Shown: positions 10,710-19,669 of the stretch, one piece after another
How positions within the stretch are numbered: position 1 is the first letter of the stretch
How the letters are laid out: the number at the start of each line of letters is the position of its first letter
Source of the DNA: Lysobacter sp. Root76
GTDB taxonomy: Bacteria; Pseudomonadota; Gammaproteobacteria; Xanthomonadales; Xanthomonadaceae
Direction: 5' to 3'
Length of the DNA: 64,000 nucleotides
Assembly (NCBI RefSeq): GCF_001428685.1
Contig: NZ_LMIK01000005.1
Span: forward strand, 202,839 to 266,838
Notes under the pieces: model-generated
Databases searched by the model: none
Told to the model about the DNA's origin: nothing
What the model saw: only the letters and a program-made list of their open reading frames with translations
Made by a program: the position numbers and the translations under genes

Positions 10710-11501
10710 ATGTACGCGCAGACCCTCGGCAGCGGACCCTCGCTGGCGCTGATCCACGGCTGGGCCATGCATGGCGGGCTGTTCGCGTCGCTGGTCGAGC
10801 GCCTGGCCGACGATTACACCCTGCACCTGATCGACCTGCCGGGCCACGGCCATGCACGCGAAGACCGCACGCCGCTGGACCCCGCGCCGATCGCGAGCGA
10901 ACTGGTCGCGCGCATCCCCGATGCGGTCTGGCTGGGCTGGTCGCTGGGCGGGCAGTTCGCGCTGCGCGCGGCGCTCGACCATCCGCAGCGGGTGCGCGGG
11001 CTGGTGATGATCGCGTCCTCGCCGCGCTTCGTGACCGGCGCCGACTGGCCGCACGGCGTCTCGCCCAGCCTGTTCCGCGATTTCGGCGACGCTCTGAAGC
11101 GCGATTTTCGCGGCACGCTCGAAGGTTTCCTGGCGCTGGAGGCCCTGGGCTCGGCCAGCGCTCAAGACGAGTTGCGCAAGCTACGCAGCCAGGCCTTCGA
11201 GCGCGGCGAGCCGGCCGAGCATGCGTTGCAGGAAGGCCTGCGCCTGCTCGATACGATCGACGTGCGCGCCGAGTTGCCGCGGTTGGCCGTGCCCAGCCTG
11301 TGGATCTCCGGACGTCGCGACCGCCTGGTGCCCGCCGGCGCGATGCCGGCCGCGGCCGCGCTCGCGCCCCAGGCACGCAGCGTCGTGCTCGACCGCGCCG
11401 GCCACGCCCCGTTCCTGAGCGCGGCCGAGCAGGTCGCCCAGCTGATCGACGAATTCGCCTCGGCCCTGCCGCCGCAGAGCGCCGCCGAGGCATCGCTTTA
11501 A
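10710..11501 (+). CDS. bioH: Pimeloyl-ACP methyl ester carboxylesterase
   Basis: Alpha/beta hydrolase of 263 residues that removes the methyl group from pimeloyl-ACP methyl ester, ending the BioC-BioH route to the biotin precursor. The nucleophile S78 lies in GWSLGG; the acid is the Asp in SGRRDRLVP and the base is the His in GHAPF (about residue 232). The LIHGWAMHGG oxyanion region and the SPRFVTGADWPHG cap entry are typical of BioH. ATG at 10710 is used; it lies eight bases after the ACT gene. bioC follows after 61 bases, completing the pair. Confidence 0.93.
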   Translation: MYAQTLGSGPSLALIHGWAMHGGLFASLVERLADDYTLHLIDLPGHGHAREDRTPLDPAPIASELVARIPDAVWLGWSLGGQFALRAALDHPQRVRGLVMIASSPRFVTGADWPHGVSPSLFRDFGDALKRDFRGTLEGFLALEALGSASAQDELRKLRSQAFERGEPAEHALQEGLRLLDTIDVRAELPRLAVPSLWISGRRDRLVPAGAMPAAAALAPQARSVVLDRAGHAPFLSAAEQVAQLIDEFASALPPQSAAEASL

Positions 11502-11562
11502 TTCCCCCACTACGCGCCCGTCGCGCCCACGACGAGCGCCTGCCATCGAATCCGCCTTACCG

Positions 11563-12474
11563 ATGACCGATCTGTTCGACCACCGCCAGGTACGCCGCGC
11601 CTTCTCGCGTGCCGCGCACGGCTACGACGGCGCCGCCGCGCTGCAGCGCGAAGTCGGCGCACGCCTGTCCGAAACCCTGGATTATCTGGACGACCGCGCG
11701 CCCGAGGTCGTGGTCGATATCGGCTGCGGTCCCGGCCACGCCGCGATCGCGATGCAGAAGCGCTGGCCGCGCGCGCAGCTGATCGCGCTCGACCTGGCCC
11801 TGCCGATGCTGCAGGAAACCCGCCACAACGCCGGTGGCGGCGGTCTGCCGCGTTTCCTCGGCGGCGCGCGTCGGCCCGATGCGGTCTGCGCCGACGCGCG
11901 CGCGCTGCCGCTGCGCGATGCCAGCGTCGACGTGCTGTATTCCAATCTGTGCCTGCAATGGGTCGAGGACCTGCCGGCGGTGTTCGCCGGTTTCCGCCGC
12001 GTGCTCAAGCCCGGCGGCCTGCTGCTGGTATCGACCTTCGGCCCGGACACCTTGTTCGAGCTGCGCGGCGCGTTCGCCGAAGCCGACAACACGCCGCACG
12101 TGAGCCTGTTCCCGTCGATCGCGCAGTTCGGCGACGCCTTGATCGCGGCCGGCTTCAAGGACCCGGTGCTGGACCGCGACGAGTTCACCCTCAAGCACGA
12201 CGATCTGGGCGATCTGATGCGCGAGCTGCGCACCCTGGGCGCGACCAACGCCATGCGCGAGCGCCGCCGCAGCCTGACCGGCCGCGCCCGTTTCGCCCGC
12301 GCGGCGCAGGCCTACGAAGCGCTGCGCGGCGGCGACGACGGCCGCCTGCCCGCGACCTGGGAAGTGGTCTATGCCCACGCCTGGGGCCCGCAGCCGGGCA
12401 CGCCGATCCGCGTCGGCGGCATCGACGAAGTGCAGGTGCCGGTGGCGAAGATTCCGATCCGGAGACGCACGTGA
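11563..12474 (+). CDS. bioC: Malonyl-ACP O-methyltransferase
   Basis: SAM-dependent methyltransferase that masks malonyl-ACP so that fatty acid synthesis can build pimelate. 303 residues. SAM motif I is VDIGCGPGHA at 51-60; LIALDLALPML is motif II and LPLRDASVDVLYSNLCLQW is the motif III/IV region. The family N-terminus (F..RAAHGYD) is present. It works with bioH immediately upstream. Its TGA overlaps the GTG start of the following transporter gene (GTGA at 12471-12474). Confidence 0.94.
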   Translation: MTDLFDHRQVRRAFSRAAHGYDGAAALQREVGARLSETLDYLDDRAPEVVVDIGCGPGHAAIAMQKRWPRAQLIALDLALPMLQETRHNAGGGGLPRFLGGARRPDAVCADARALPLRDASVDVLYSNLCLQWVEDLPAVFAGFRRVLKPGGLLLVSTFGPDTLFELRGAFAEADNTPHVSLFPSIAQFGDALIAAGFKDPVLDRDEFTLKHDDLGDLMRELRTLGATNAMRERRRSLTGRARFARAAQAYEALRGGDDGRLPATWEVVYAHAWGPQPGTPIRVGGIDEVQVPVAKIPIRRRT

Positions 12475-13463
12475 GCGCACGCCGTCTCGCCCTGGCCGCC
12501 GTCGCGATCGCGCTGGCGTCCGCGTTCTTCTTCACCTGCACCTACGTGCTCAACCGCGCGGCCGCGGTCGGCGGCGGGCACTGGGCGTGGACGGCGTCGC
12601 TGCGCTACCTGATCACGCTGCCGCTGCTGCTGGTGGTGATGCCGATGCAGGGCGGCGCGGCGCCGGTGTGGCGCGCGATCCGCGCGCATCCGGGGCCGTG
12701 GCTGGTCTGGAGCGGAGTGGGTTTCGGGCTGTTCTACGTCTGCCTGAGTTGGGCCGCGGCGAGCGGGCCCTCATGGCTAGTCGCGGGCACGTTCCAGCTC
12801 ACCGTCATCGCCGGCATGCTGTGCGCGCCGTTCCTGTACCGCGACCAGCGCGCGCGGATTCCGCTGCCGGCGCTGCTGGTCGGTGCGGTGGTGGTGGTGG
12901 GCGTGCTGCTGATGCAGTTCGGCCACGGCGGCGGCCGCTTGGATCGCGAAGGTTGGATCGCGTTGATCTGCGTGGCGGTGTCGGCGTTCGCCTATCCCCT
13001 GGGCAATCGCGGTCTGCTGTTGCATCTGGAGCGCAGCGGGATCGAATTGAACGCGACCCAACGCGTGTTCGGCATGACCCTGGCCAGCCAGCCGCTGTGG
13101 CTTGCGGTCGCGGCGTATGCATTCGCTCAGGCCGGCGCGCCTTCGGCCGGACAGCTGTGGCTGGCCGCCGGTGTGGCGCTGGGCGCGGGCGTGATCGCGA
13201 CCGTGCTGTTCTTCCAGGCCACCGGCATGGTCCGCAACGACCCGACCGCGCTGGCCGCGGCCGAAGCGATGCAGGCCGCGGAGATTCTGTTCGCGACCTC
13301 GATCGGCGCGCTTTGGCTGAGCGAAGCCTGGCCGCAGGGACGCAGCCTGATCGGCGCTTTGATCGTGATCGCCGGCATCGTCGCCTTCAGTCTGGTCGCC
13401 GCACGCACCGCGGCCGGCGACGATCACCGCACCAAGGAACTGCGCAGCGACCGCGGCGCCTGA
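12471..13463 (+). CDS. EmrE-type multidrug/metabolite transporter (DMT superfamily)
   Basis: 330 residues with about ten hydrophobic helices. It resembles the 'putative multidrug resistance efflux transporter' family (PF13536-like), seen in ASAFFFTCTYVLNRAAAVGGG, HWAWTASLRYLITLPLLLV and SGPSWLVAGTFQLTVIAGML. The GTG start at 12471 overlaps the bioC stop, making it the likely last gene of the biotin operon. Position suggests export or import of a biotin-related compound, but substrate is not shown by sequence. The stop at 13463 lies six bases from the convergent glycosyltransferase stop. Confidence 0.82.
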   Translation: MSARRLALAAVAIALASAFFFTCTYVLNRAAAVGGGHWAWTASLRYLITLPLLLVVMPMQGGAAPVWRAIRAHPGPWLVWSGVGFGLFYVCLSWAAASGPSWLVAGTFQLTVIAGMLCAPFLYRDQRARIPLPALLVGAVVVVGVLLMQFGHGGGRLDREGWIALICVAVSAFAYPLGNRGLLLHLERSGIELNATQRVFGMTLASQPLWLAVAAYAFAQAGAPSAGQLWLAAGVALGAGVIATVLFFQATGMVRNDPTALAAAEAMQAAEILFATSIGALWLSEAWPQGRSLIGALIVIAGIVAFSLVAARTAAGDDHRTKELRSDRGA

Positions 13464-13469
13464 GCCGCG

Positions 13470-14993
13470 TCAGTGCGGCGGCGCCGCCGGCTCCGCCAGG
13501 CGCGGCGCGAATTCGACCTGGAAGATCACCCGGCGCTCGTACGGCGTGCCCAGCTCGGTCGCGCGATGGCCCAGCATGGCGATGCGCGTTCGCAGTTGCG
13601 GCCACGCCGCCTGTTTGCAGATCCAGACGGCGCCCGGCTCGTGCTCGGCCAGTTCCTGCGCCAGCGATTCGTCGAACTCCGGGTTGAAGCGCGCGCCGGC
13701 GACAGGTTCCAGCGAGATCTTCTCGATCTCGGTATCCAGGTGCAGGTGCAGGCCGTAACGCGCCATGTCTTCGACGAACACCACCTCGCGCACCGGGCCG
13801 GGTGCGCGCGCCCGGATCGCCTCGGCCCAGGCCGACGCGTCCTTGTGGGTCGGCCAATAGACCGCGGCTAGCTTGAGCGCGAGCAGGACCGCGATCAGCG
13901 CCGCCAGCCGCGGCCACGACGGCAGGCCACGGCCTTCGCCGTGGCGCTGCCGGGCCGCGATCACCGCCAGCGGCAGGAACAGCGGCAGCAGGTACAGCGG
14001 CATGCGCGATTGCGCCAGGCAGAACACCAGCAGCGGCAACAGCAGCCAGATCGCGAGCAGCAGGGCGGGCGCATCGTCCGTGCGCCGCCCGCGCTCGCGC
14101 CAGGCGCGCAGCGTCGCCGGCAACGCGCGCACCCAGCGCCACAGCGCCGGCGTCCACGGCAGGGTGCCGAGCAGGAGCGTAGGCGCGTAGACCTCGATCC
14201 AGCCGTACCACTCGCCGTGGCGGCCGAACTCGTTGGTGGCGACGCGGTTCATCACCTCGTCGCCGATGAAGTAACGGAACAGACCCGGATGATTGGCGAT
14301 CACCGCCACGTACCAGGGCAGGGCCAGCAGCACGAACAGCAGCAGGCCCGACCACTGCAGGATGCGGAAGCCGCCCGGCGCGAGCAGGTTGAAGGCCAGG
14401 ATCGGCAGCAACAGCAGCAACGCCGGCGGCCCCTTGCACAGGAAACCCAGCGCGAAGCCCACCCACATCAGCGCGATCCAGCTGCGCGCACGCAGGCGTT
14501 CGCGCGCGGGCTCGGCCAGGGCCGGGCCGAAGCGCGCTTCGACGTAGGCCCACATCGCCAGCCCGGTGCAGGCCGACAGCAGGTAGTCGGTGGTGATCAA
14601 CTGCGAGGCGCCGACCGTGAACGGCATGGTCGCGTAGATCGTCGCGGCCTGGGCCTGCGCGCCCGGTGCGAGCCTGCGCGCGACCCGCCAGGCCAGCCAT
14701 ACGCTGAGCAAATAGGCCAACGCCGCCGGCAGCCGCGCGGCCCAGGCGTGGTGGCCGAACGCGGCGACGCTGGACGCGATCGCCCAATAGGTCAGCGGCG
14801 GTTTGGTCCAGTGCGCGACTTCGTGGCTGCGGCGCGGATTGATCCAGTCGCCGGTGTCGAGCATGTTCAGCGCGACGTTGGTGTAGCGGCCTTCGTCGGG
14901 ATCCCAGATGCCGCGGCTGCCGAGAAAGCACAACGCCAGCGCCAAGGCGAGCGCGGCGATCCAGAAGGCGGGCGAACGCGGGAGTCGCAGCAT
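13470..14993 (-). CDS. ArnT-like lipid-linked sugar glycosyltransferase
   Basis: Polytopic GT-C glycosyltransferase of 507 residues in the ArnT/PMT family (GT83-like). These use undecaprenyl- or dolichyl-phosphate sugars and act at the periplasmic face. The first loop has the catalytic acidic motif DPDEGRY followed by HWTKPPLTYW, both hallmarks of ArnT. A dozen or so hydrophobic helices fill residues 1-370, then comes a soluble periplasmic domain (about 385-507). No arn operon neighbours are present, so lipid A modification with aminoarabinose is only one possibility; O-antigen or other lipid-linked substrates are equally possible. Confidence 0.85.
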   Translation of the reverse strand: MLRLPRSPAFWIAALALALALCFLGSRGIWDPDEGRYTNVALNMLDTGDWINPRRSHEVAHWTKPPLTYWAIASSVAAFGHHAWAARLPAALAYLLSVWLAWRVARRLAPGAQAQAATIYATMPFTVGASQLITTDYLLSACTGLAMWAYVEARFGPALAEPARERLRARSWIALMWVGFALGFLCKGPPALLLLLPILAFNLLAPGGFRILQWSGLLLFVLLALPWYVAVIANHPGLFRYFIGDEVMNRVATNEFGRHGEWYGWIEVYAPTLLLGTLPWTPALWRWVRALPATLRAWRERGRRTDDAPALLLAIWLLLPLLVFCLAQSRMPLYLLPLFLPLAVIAARQRHGEGRGLPSWPRLAALIAVLLALKLAAVYWPTHKDASAWAEAIRARAPGPVREVVFVEDMARYGLHLHLDTEIEKISLEPVAGARFNPEFDESLAQELAEHEPGAVWICKQAAWPQLRTRIAMLGHRATELGTPYERRVIFQVEFAPRLAEPAAPPH

Positions 14994-15086
14994 ACGGGGG
15001 CCGTGGGCGGCGGTCGGAAACCGCCACAGCCTAGCGGAGCGGATGTTACGGATCGGTCGCAGGCGCGGCGGCGCCGAGGCGGCCGC

Positions 15087-15512
15087 TCAGCTGACCTGGG
15101 CGATCCATTCCTGCAGGTTGTAGTAGTTGCTCACGCGCTGGATGCGGCCGTCGCGCAATTCGAAGAACGCGCCGCCGGGCAGTACGTACTTCTGCCCGCG
15201 CGCTTCCGGCAGGCCGGCGTCGCTGGCCAGGTATTGGCCGTGGACCACGTACTCGGCCGCGGCGCGGCTGCCGTCGGGCGAGACCAGCACCACGATGTCG
15301 TGCAGTTGTTCGCGATAGCTGGCCTGCATGCGTTGCAGGAACTCAGCGAACGCGGCGCGGCCGGTTTCGCGCGGGCCCTGGTTGAGGTCGTGGGCGACAT
15401 CGTCGGAGAGCAGGGCGAGCATGCCGTCCCAGTCGCCACGGTTGAAGGCTGCGTAGTAGGCCAGCACCACCTCGGTGGCGCGGTCGTGGCTGCGGGTGCC
15501 GTCTATCTTCAT
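15087..15512 (-). CDS. NTF2-like / SnoaL-type polyketide-cyclase-fold protein
   Basis: 141 residues that form a single NTF2-like cone fold. Visible are the N-terminal helix VVLAYYAAFNRGDWDGMLALL, then DDVAHDLNQGP, EFLQRMQASYREQL and a C-terminal FFELRDGRIQRVSNYYNLQEW. These are the marks of the SnoaL/ketosteroid isomerase-like group. Such proteins bind small hydrophobic ligands and may or may not be enzymes. The ATG at 15512 gives the expected N-terminus; a longer frame upstream is out-of-family. It is separated from the operon to its right by a strong hairpin (15627-15654), so it has its own promoter. Confidence 0.8.
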   Translation of the reverse strand: MKIDGTRSHDRATEVVLAYYAAFNRGDWDGMLALLSDDVAHDLNQGPRETGRAAFAEFLQRMQASYREQLHDIVVLVSPDGSRAAAEYVVHGQYLASDAGLPEARGQKYVLPGGAFFELRDGRIQRVSNYYNLQEWIAQVS

Positions 15513-15626
15513 CGGGGGCCTGGCTGATCGGGCGTGGGTCGCGGCGATGATACCCACGCCGTGCGCAGGCCACGTGAGCGCGGTCGAAGAACGCACGATC
15601 GGCCGCGTCGGACGCGCCCGCAAACA

Positions 15627-15654
15627 CCGAGGGCCCGCGATGGCGGGCCCTCGG
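15627..15654 (-). terminator. Strong hairpin downstream of the ACT-V4R / MHYT operon
   Basis: Perfect 12-bp stem ccgagggcccgc / gcgggccctcgg with loop gatg, 38 bases beyond the MHYT gene stop on the minus strand. Only a short T stretch (tgttt) follows on that strand. The same GATG loop recurs in the hairpin at 38671-38692. Confidence 0.6.
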
Positions 15655-15691
15655 CGCGGACTGCGGTCGAGGCGGAGCTTAGATCTGCACC

Positions 15692-16441
15692 TCAGATCTG
15701 TACCATCGCACGCTGGCGCTGGCGCAGCATGCTCAGGGTCAGCACCGTGGCCAGCAGCAGCGTGGTCACCGCGAAGATGCCCATGCCCAGGTTGGCGCCG
15801 CTGATGCCGCCGGCCAGCGCGGCCGCGCCGGCCTGGTTGGGCGTGAAGCTGGCGGCGAGCATGCCGGTGTAGTGCATGCCGCACACCGCTACGCCCATCA
15901 CCAGCGCGCTGCCCAGCATCTGCAGCCAGCCGCGCAGGTTGAAGGCCAGCCACAGCGCCACGATCGAAGCCACGATCGCGATCGCCGCCGAAACCGCGAC
16001 CAGGGTCATGTCGTAGTGGATGTCGGCCGGCATGCGCATCGCCGCCATGCCGCTGTAGTGCATGCCGGTCACGCCCAGGCCCATGAAGATGCCGGCCACG
16101 ATCAATTTGCCCCAGCCGAATACGCCGGCGCTGGCGATCGCCAGGCCGGCCATGCACGAGACGATCGCGATCACCGCCGAGGCGATGGTGATGGTCAGGT
16201 CGTACGTCACCGGAATCTTCATCTGGCAGGCCAGCATGGCGATGAAGTGCATCGCCCAGATCGCACCGCCGCCCATCGCCGCGCCGGCGGCGAAGATCGC
16301 GCGCCAGCGTTGCGCGCCGTGCGCGGCCGGGATCGCGATCGCGAGCTGCAGGGCGGTGAACGAGCCCAGCACCGAAACCAGGTAAGAGAGCACGACCAGC
16401 AGCGGGTCGTGTAGGCATTGGATGGCGTGATCGTGCGGCAT
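15692..16441 (-). CDS. Stand-alone MHYT-domain membrane sensor
   Basis: 249 residues, essentially all MHYT domain. Seven hydrophobic helices carry the three diagnostic motifs: MHFIAM (helix 2-3), MHYSGM and MHYTGM. Conserved Met/His residues near the outer face are proposed in this family to bind a metal (copper) and sense O2, CO or NO. Unlike YkoW-type proteins there is no GGDEF, EAL or kinase output domain, so any signal must pass to a partner. The ATG at 16441 lies 28 bases after the upstream ACT-V4R gene, so the two are one operon and the neighbour is the obvious candidate partner. Confidence 0.88.
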   Translation of the reverse strand: MPHDHAIQCLHDPLLVVLSYLVSVLGSFTALQLAIAIPAAHGAQRWRAIFAAGAAMGGGAIWAMHFIAMLACQMKIPVTYDLTITIASAVIAIVSCMAGLAIASAGVFGWGKLIVAGIFMGLGVTGMHYSGMAAMRMPADIHYDMTLVAVSAAIAIVASIVALWLAFNLRGWLQMLGSALVMGVAVCGMHYTGMLAASFTPNQAGAAALAGGISGANLGMGIFAVTTLLLATVLTLSMLRQRQRAMVQI

Positions 16442-16469
16442 GGGTAGTCCCCCGTGGTGGTTGGCGTAC

Positions 16470-17252
16470 TCAGGCGTGGAACTCGAAGCAGCAAGTCTCC
16501 GCGCCGGTGTTGCGGCAATGGCTTTCGACCACACGCACTCCTTCGGCACCGTGGAGTCCGCCGAGCAGGCCGCCGAGCATGCCGCGCAGGAAATGGCAGG
16601 AGGCGCCGTGCTCGCCGCGATGGCAGAAGGGGCTGTTCTTGATCCGCAGGGTGTCTTCTTGGAGTTCGGCCTGGACCAACTGGCGCATGGCCGGCAATGC
16701 GATGTGGCGGACCGAGTCGGCCAGGGCGAGGTGGCCGCCCAGGGCGTAGTCGCGCTTGTAGACCCAGGCGCCGACGCGCTGGCCGATGTAGCGCAAGGTG
16801 GCTTCGCGTTGCGGCGGCGGCAGGTCGTGTTCCAGGGCCAGCAACTGGATGAAGATGTTGGGGTAGTCGCGGGCGAGCTGCGGCAGCAGCGACTCGACCC
16901 GGCGCGTGTCCATCGCGGTGGCGGCATCGTCGGCGGCGCCGGCGGGCTTGGACGGCGCCCCGCCATTGGCCTTGGGCGCGGCCGGCGCGGGCGCGCTGAC
17001 CGTGTTGGCGACGCTGGCGTCGATCGCCGAGGCCTCGAAACTATTGACCAGGTGATGGGTGCCCAGACGCTCTTCGAGCATCAGCAGCCCGTTTTCCGGG
17101 CCGCGTACCACCATGGTCAGGACGACGCCTTCTTCGCTGTTGACCATGCGCTGGCGCAGCAGGGTGAACCCCGCGGCGATCACGGTCTGGCCCAGGGCCA
17201 GCAACAACCCATCGCGGCGGTCTGCGACCACCCGAAACTCGACATCCACCAT
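16470..17252 (-). CDS. ACT-like plus V4R (4-vinyl reductase) domain protein
   Basis: 260-residue soluble protein. Residues about 1-70 form an ACT-like ligand domain (VEFRVVADRRDGLLLALGQT). A low-complexity Ala/Pro/Gly linker fills about 75-108. Residues about 110-258 match the V4R/Bet3-like fold: RRVESLLPQLARDYPNIFIQ, then NSPFCHRGEHG, SCHFLRGMLGGLLGG and a C-terminal VVESHCRNTGAETCCFEF. V4R domains bind small hydrophobic molecules and often metal through cysteines; several Cys and His here could do so. It is first in an operon with the MHYT sensor. Assignment of the V4R domain is by pattern only. Confidence 0.75.
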   Translation of the reverse strand: MVDVEFRVVADRRDGLLLALGQTVIAAGFTLLRQRMVNSEEGVVLTMVVRGPENGLLMLEERLGTHHLVNSFEASAIDASVANTVSAPAPAAPKANGGAPSKPAGAADDAATAMDTRRVESLLPQLARDYPNIFIQLLALEHDLPPPQREATLRYIGQRVGAWVYKRDYALGGHLALADSVRHIALPAMRQLVQAELQEDTLRIKNSPFCHRGEHGASCHFLRGMLGGLLGGLHGAEGVRVVESHCRNTGAETCCFEFHA

Positions 17253-17454
17253 CAGCCACCCCTTCGGCTAAACGTTGTTCATGCTTGAACGAAATGGTCG
17301 GATCTCGTCGCGCACGGGCGTTCAATGAATCAACGCCGTGGGGTGCGCTGCGTAGCTCAGCGTGCCAGTCGCATACGCAAAAAAATGGTAGGGATGTCAC
17401 AAATAAAACATAAGGCATCGTCGTCGATGCCAGTCGTTGCGACCGACGCTGCAG

Positions 17455-18420
17455 TCAGCGCGCGAACAGACTCGCCAACGCGTCCGGATCGACGTTGCCG
17501 CCGGACAGGATCACGCCGACTTTTTGCCCGGCGAAACGCGAACGGTTCGCGAATACCGCCGCCAGCGCGACCGCTGCGGAGGGCTCCAGCGCTTGTTTTG
17601 CGCGCTGCAGGAACAAACGCATCGCGGCCACGGTGTCGGCGTCGTCGACCACCAGCGCTTCGACGGCATAGCGTTGCAGCAAGACGAAATTCGGCGCGCC
17701 CAAGGTGCCGCGCAATCCGTCGCAGATCGTGTCCGGTTCGAACTCCGTAATACGTTTGCCGTCGCGCAGCGAAGCATAGGTCTCGGCTGCGCCGGCCGGT
17801 TCGGCCACGAACAACCGCGTCGACGGCGATACCGCGGCGCTGGCGATGGCGGTGCCGCTGGCCAGGCCGCCGCCGCCGACCGGCGCGATCAATGCGTCCA
17901 ACCCGCGCACGGCGGTCAGCAGTTCCAGCGCCGCCGTGCCTTGCCCGGCGATCACGCGCGCGTCGGTGTAGGGATGGACCAGTTCGGCGCCGGTCTCGGC
18001 CTGGACCTGCGCGCACTTGGCCTCGCGCGCGGCGATGTTCGGCGCGCAGCGGTGCAGGGTGGCGCCGTAGGCTTCGATCGCCGCCAGCTTGGCCGCGACC
18101 GCGCCGTCGGGCACGACCACGTGGCAGGCGATGCCGCGGGTGCGCGCGGCCAGCGCCAGCGCCGCGCCGTGGTTGCCGGAAGAATGGGTGACCACGCCGC
18201 GCAGCGCCTCGGCCTGCGAGAGGGACCACACCGCATTGCAGGCGCCGCGGAACTTGAACGCGCCGACCCGTTGCAGGTGTTCGGCCTTGAAGTGCAGCTC
18301 GCAGCCGGCCAGGGCGTCGATCGAGCGCGAGCGCAGCACCGGGGTGGCGTGGGCGTGAGGGGCGATGCGTGCGGCCGCGGCCAGCACGTCGTTGAAACCG
18401 GGCAGGGGAAGTTCGCTCAT
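17455..18420 (-). CDS. Threonine/serine dehydratase (PLP fold type II)
   Basis: 321 residues, single-domain fold-type II PLP enzyme without a regulatory ACT tail, like catabolic threonine dehydratase or serine racemase. The Schiff-base lysine is K56 in GAFKFRGA. The substrate loop is SSGNHGAA, and the phosphate-binding glycine loop is PVGGGGLASG. The distal cofactor Ser lies in SGGNVDPD. The ATG at 18420 is used rather than the in-frame codon 33 bases upstream because it begins the family N-terminus. Sequence alone does not decide between deamination of Thr/Ser and racemisation. Confidence 0.87.
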   Translation of the reverse strand: MSELPLPGFNDVLAAAARIAPHAHATPVLRSRSIDALAGCELHFKAEHLQRVGAFKFRGACNAVWSLSQAEALRGVVTHSSGNHGAALALAARTRGIACHVVVPDGAVAAKLAAIEAYGATLHRCAPNIAAREAKCAQVQAETGAELVHPYTDARVIAGQGTAALELLTAVRGLDALIAPVGGGGLASGTAIASAAVSPSTRLFVAEPAGAAETYASLRDGKRITEFEPDTICDGLRGTLGAPNFVLLQRYAVEALVVDDADTVAAMRLFLQRAKQALEPSAAVALAAVFANRSRFAGQKVGVILSGGNVDPDALASLFAR

Positions 18421-18477
18421 TGTCGCGAGACTAACGCACCCGATGCGTCGCACTCCATGCCGCGGCCGCGGCGCCGT

Positions 18478-19449
18478 TCATGCCCGTTCGTCAGCCGCCT
18501 CGCGCCGGCCGAGCAGGCTGACCGCGGCCGAGCCCGCGACCACCAGGGCCGCGCCGATCCAGCCCAGCGTGGAGATCCGTTCCGGCGCCAGCATCTGCGG
18601 CCAGAACGCGTGCACCACGGTCACCGCGACGATGCACAGCAGCGGCGTGGTCGCCAGGATCGCCGACACCCGCGAGGCCTCCCAATGCGCCAGCGCCTCG
18701 GCGAAGGCGCCATAGGCGCCGATGGTGTTGAGCGCGCAGTAGGCCAGCATCGCCCAATGGAAACCGTCCAGTTTCAGCAGCGTCGAGGGCTGCGCGAACG
18801 GCAACAGCAAGACGCTGGCGGCGATATAGATGAACAGCAGGATCTGCATCGAGCCCAGCTTCATCAGCAACTGCTTCTGCAGCAGCGCGTACAGCGCCCA
18901 CACCACCGCGCCGACGATCACGAAGGCCGAACCCAGCACGTAGCCGCCGGCGCGGCTCGCGCTGGCGGGCGCGGCCTCGGCCGCCCAGGCGTGGACCAGC
19001 TGGTCGCGGAAGAACAGTCCCAGCCCGGCCAGCAACAGCATCAGGCCCAGCCACTGCGCGGCGCGGAAGCGCTCGCCGAACACCCAGATGCCGCCGAGGG
19101 TCATCAGCAAGGGCGCCAGCTGGATCAACAGCTGGGCATTGGCCGGCGAGGTGTACTGCACGCCCAGCAGATACAGCACGTAGTTGCCGATCAGCATCAC
19201 CGCGGCGGTCGCCAGCAGCGCCCAGCCGCGCCGGCCGAGGCTGCGGTAGCCGCCCAGGCGCCCGCGCATCCCGAGCCAGGCGCCGGTGAACCCCGCCGCG
19301 ACCAGGAACCGGAACCAGGTCAGGGTGATCGGGTCCAGGGTTTCCAGCACGATCTTCAGCGCGATCGGCAGGGTCGCCCAGCACGCCGCGGTGATCAGGG
19401 TCAGCAGCAGGCCCAGCCGCCAATGGCCGGAGGTACGGTGCAGGGTCAT
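18478..19449 (-). CDS. EamA/DMT-family permease
   Basis: 323 residues with ten predicted transmembrane helices arranged as two five-helix EamA repeats (first half ending near GLGLFFRDQLV, second starting GYVLGSAFVIVGAVVWALYALLQ). The DMT family exports or imports amino acids, purines or other metabolites; the substrate is not visible. The start ATG at 19449 gives the usual charged N-terminus followed by helix 1 (LLLTLITAACWATLPIALKI). It lies on the same strand just upstream of the dehydratase, with about 57 bases between the two genes, so they may be co-transcribed. Confidence 0.85.
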   Translation of the reverse strand: MTLHRTSGHWRLGLLLTLITAACWATLPIALKIVLETLDPITLTWFRFLVAAGFTGAWLGMRGRLGGYRSLGRRGWALLATAAVMLIGNYVLYLLGVQYTSPANAQLLIQLAPLLMTLGGIWVFGERFRAAQWLGLMLLLAGLGLFFRDQLVHAWAAEAAPASASRAGGYVLGSAFVIVGAVVWALYALLQKQLLMKLGSMQILLFIYIAASVLLLPFAQPSTLLKLDGFHWAMLAYCALNTIGAYGAFAEALAHWEASRVSAILATTPLLCIVAVTVVHAFWPQMLAPERISTLGWIGAALVVAGSAAVSLLGRREAADERA

Positions 19450-19669
19450 GGGGGACTCGAAAGCGGAGAACGGGGCCGCATGCGCGCCCGCGGACCGGCA
19501 TGCTGGCACCGGTGCGCGCGAGCGGCAATGCGGGTCCGGTCGGTTCGGCCGCCGACACTGGTCGCGCGAGGCTGAACCGGTCAGGATGGGTCGTCCCGCA
19601 ACCCGCCGAGTTAAGCCCGAGTTCAATGCGTCGGGCCGAAGCTGACGGCACACCCTGGGGGGTCCTGCC

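Noticed and set aside
16440..17288. 282-codon plus frame opposite the V4R gene
   Set aside because: No recognizable domains and Arg/Gly/Gln-rich; the minus strand shows ACT and V4R features and a coupled MHYT gene.
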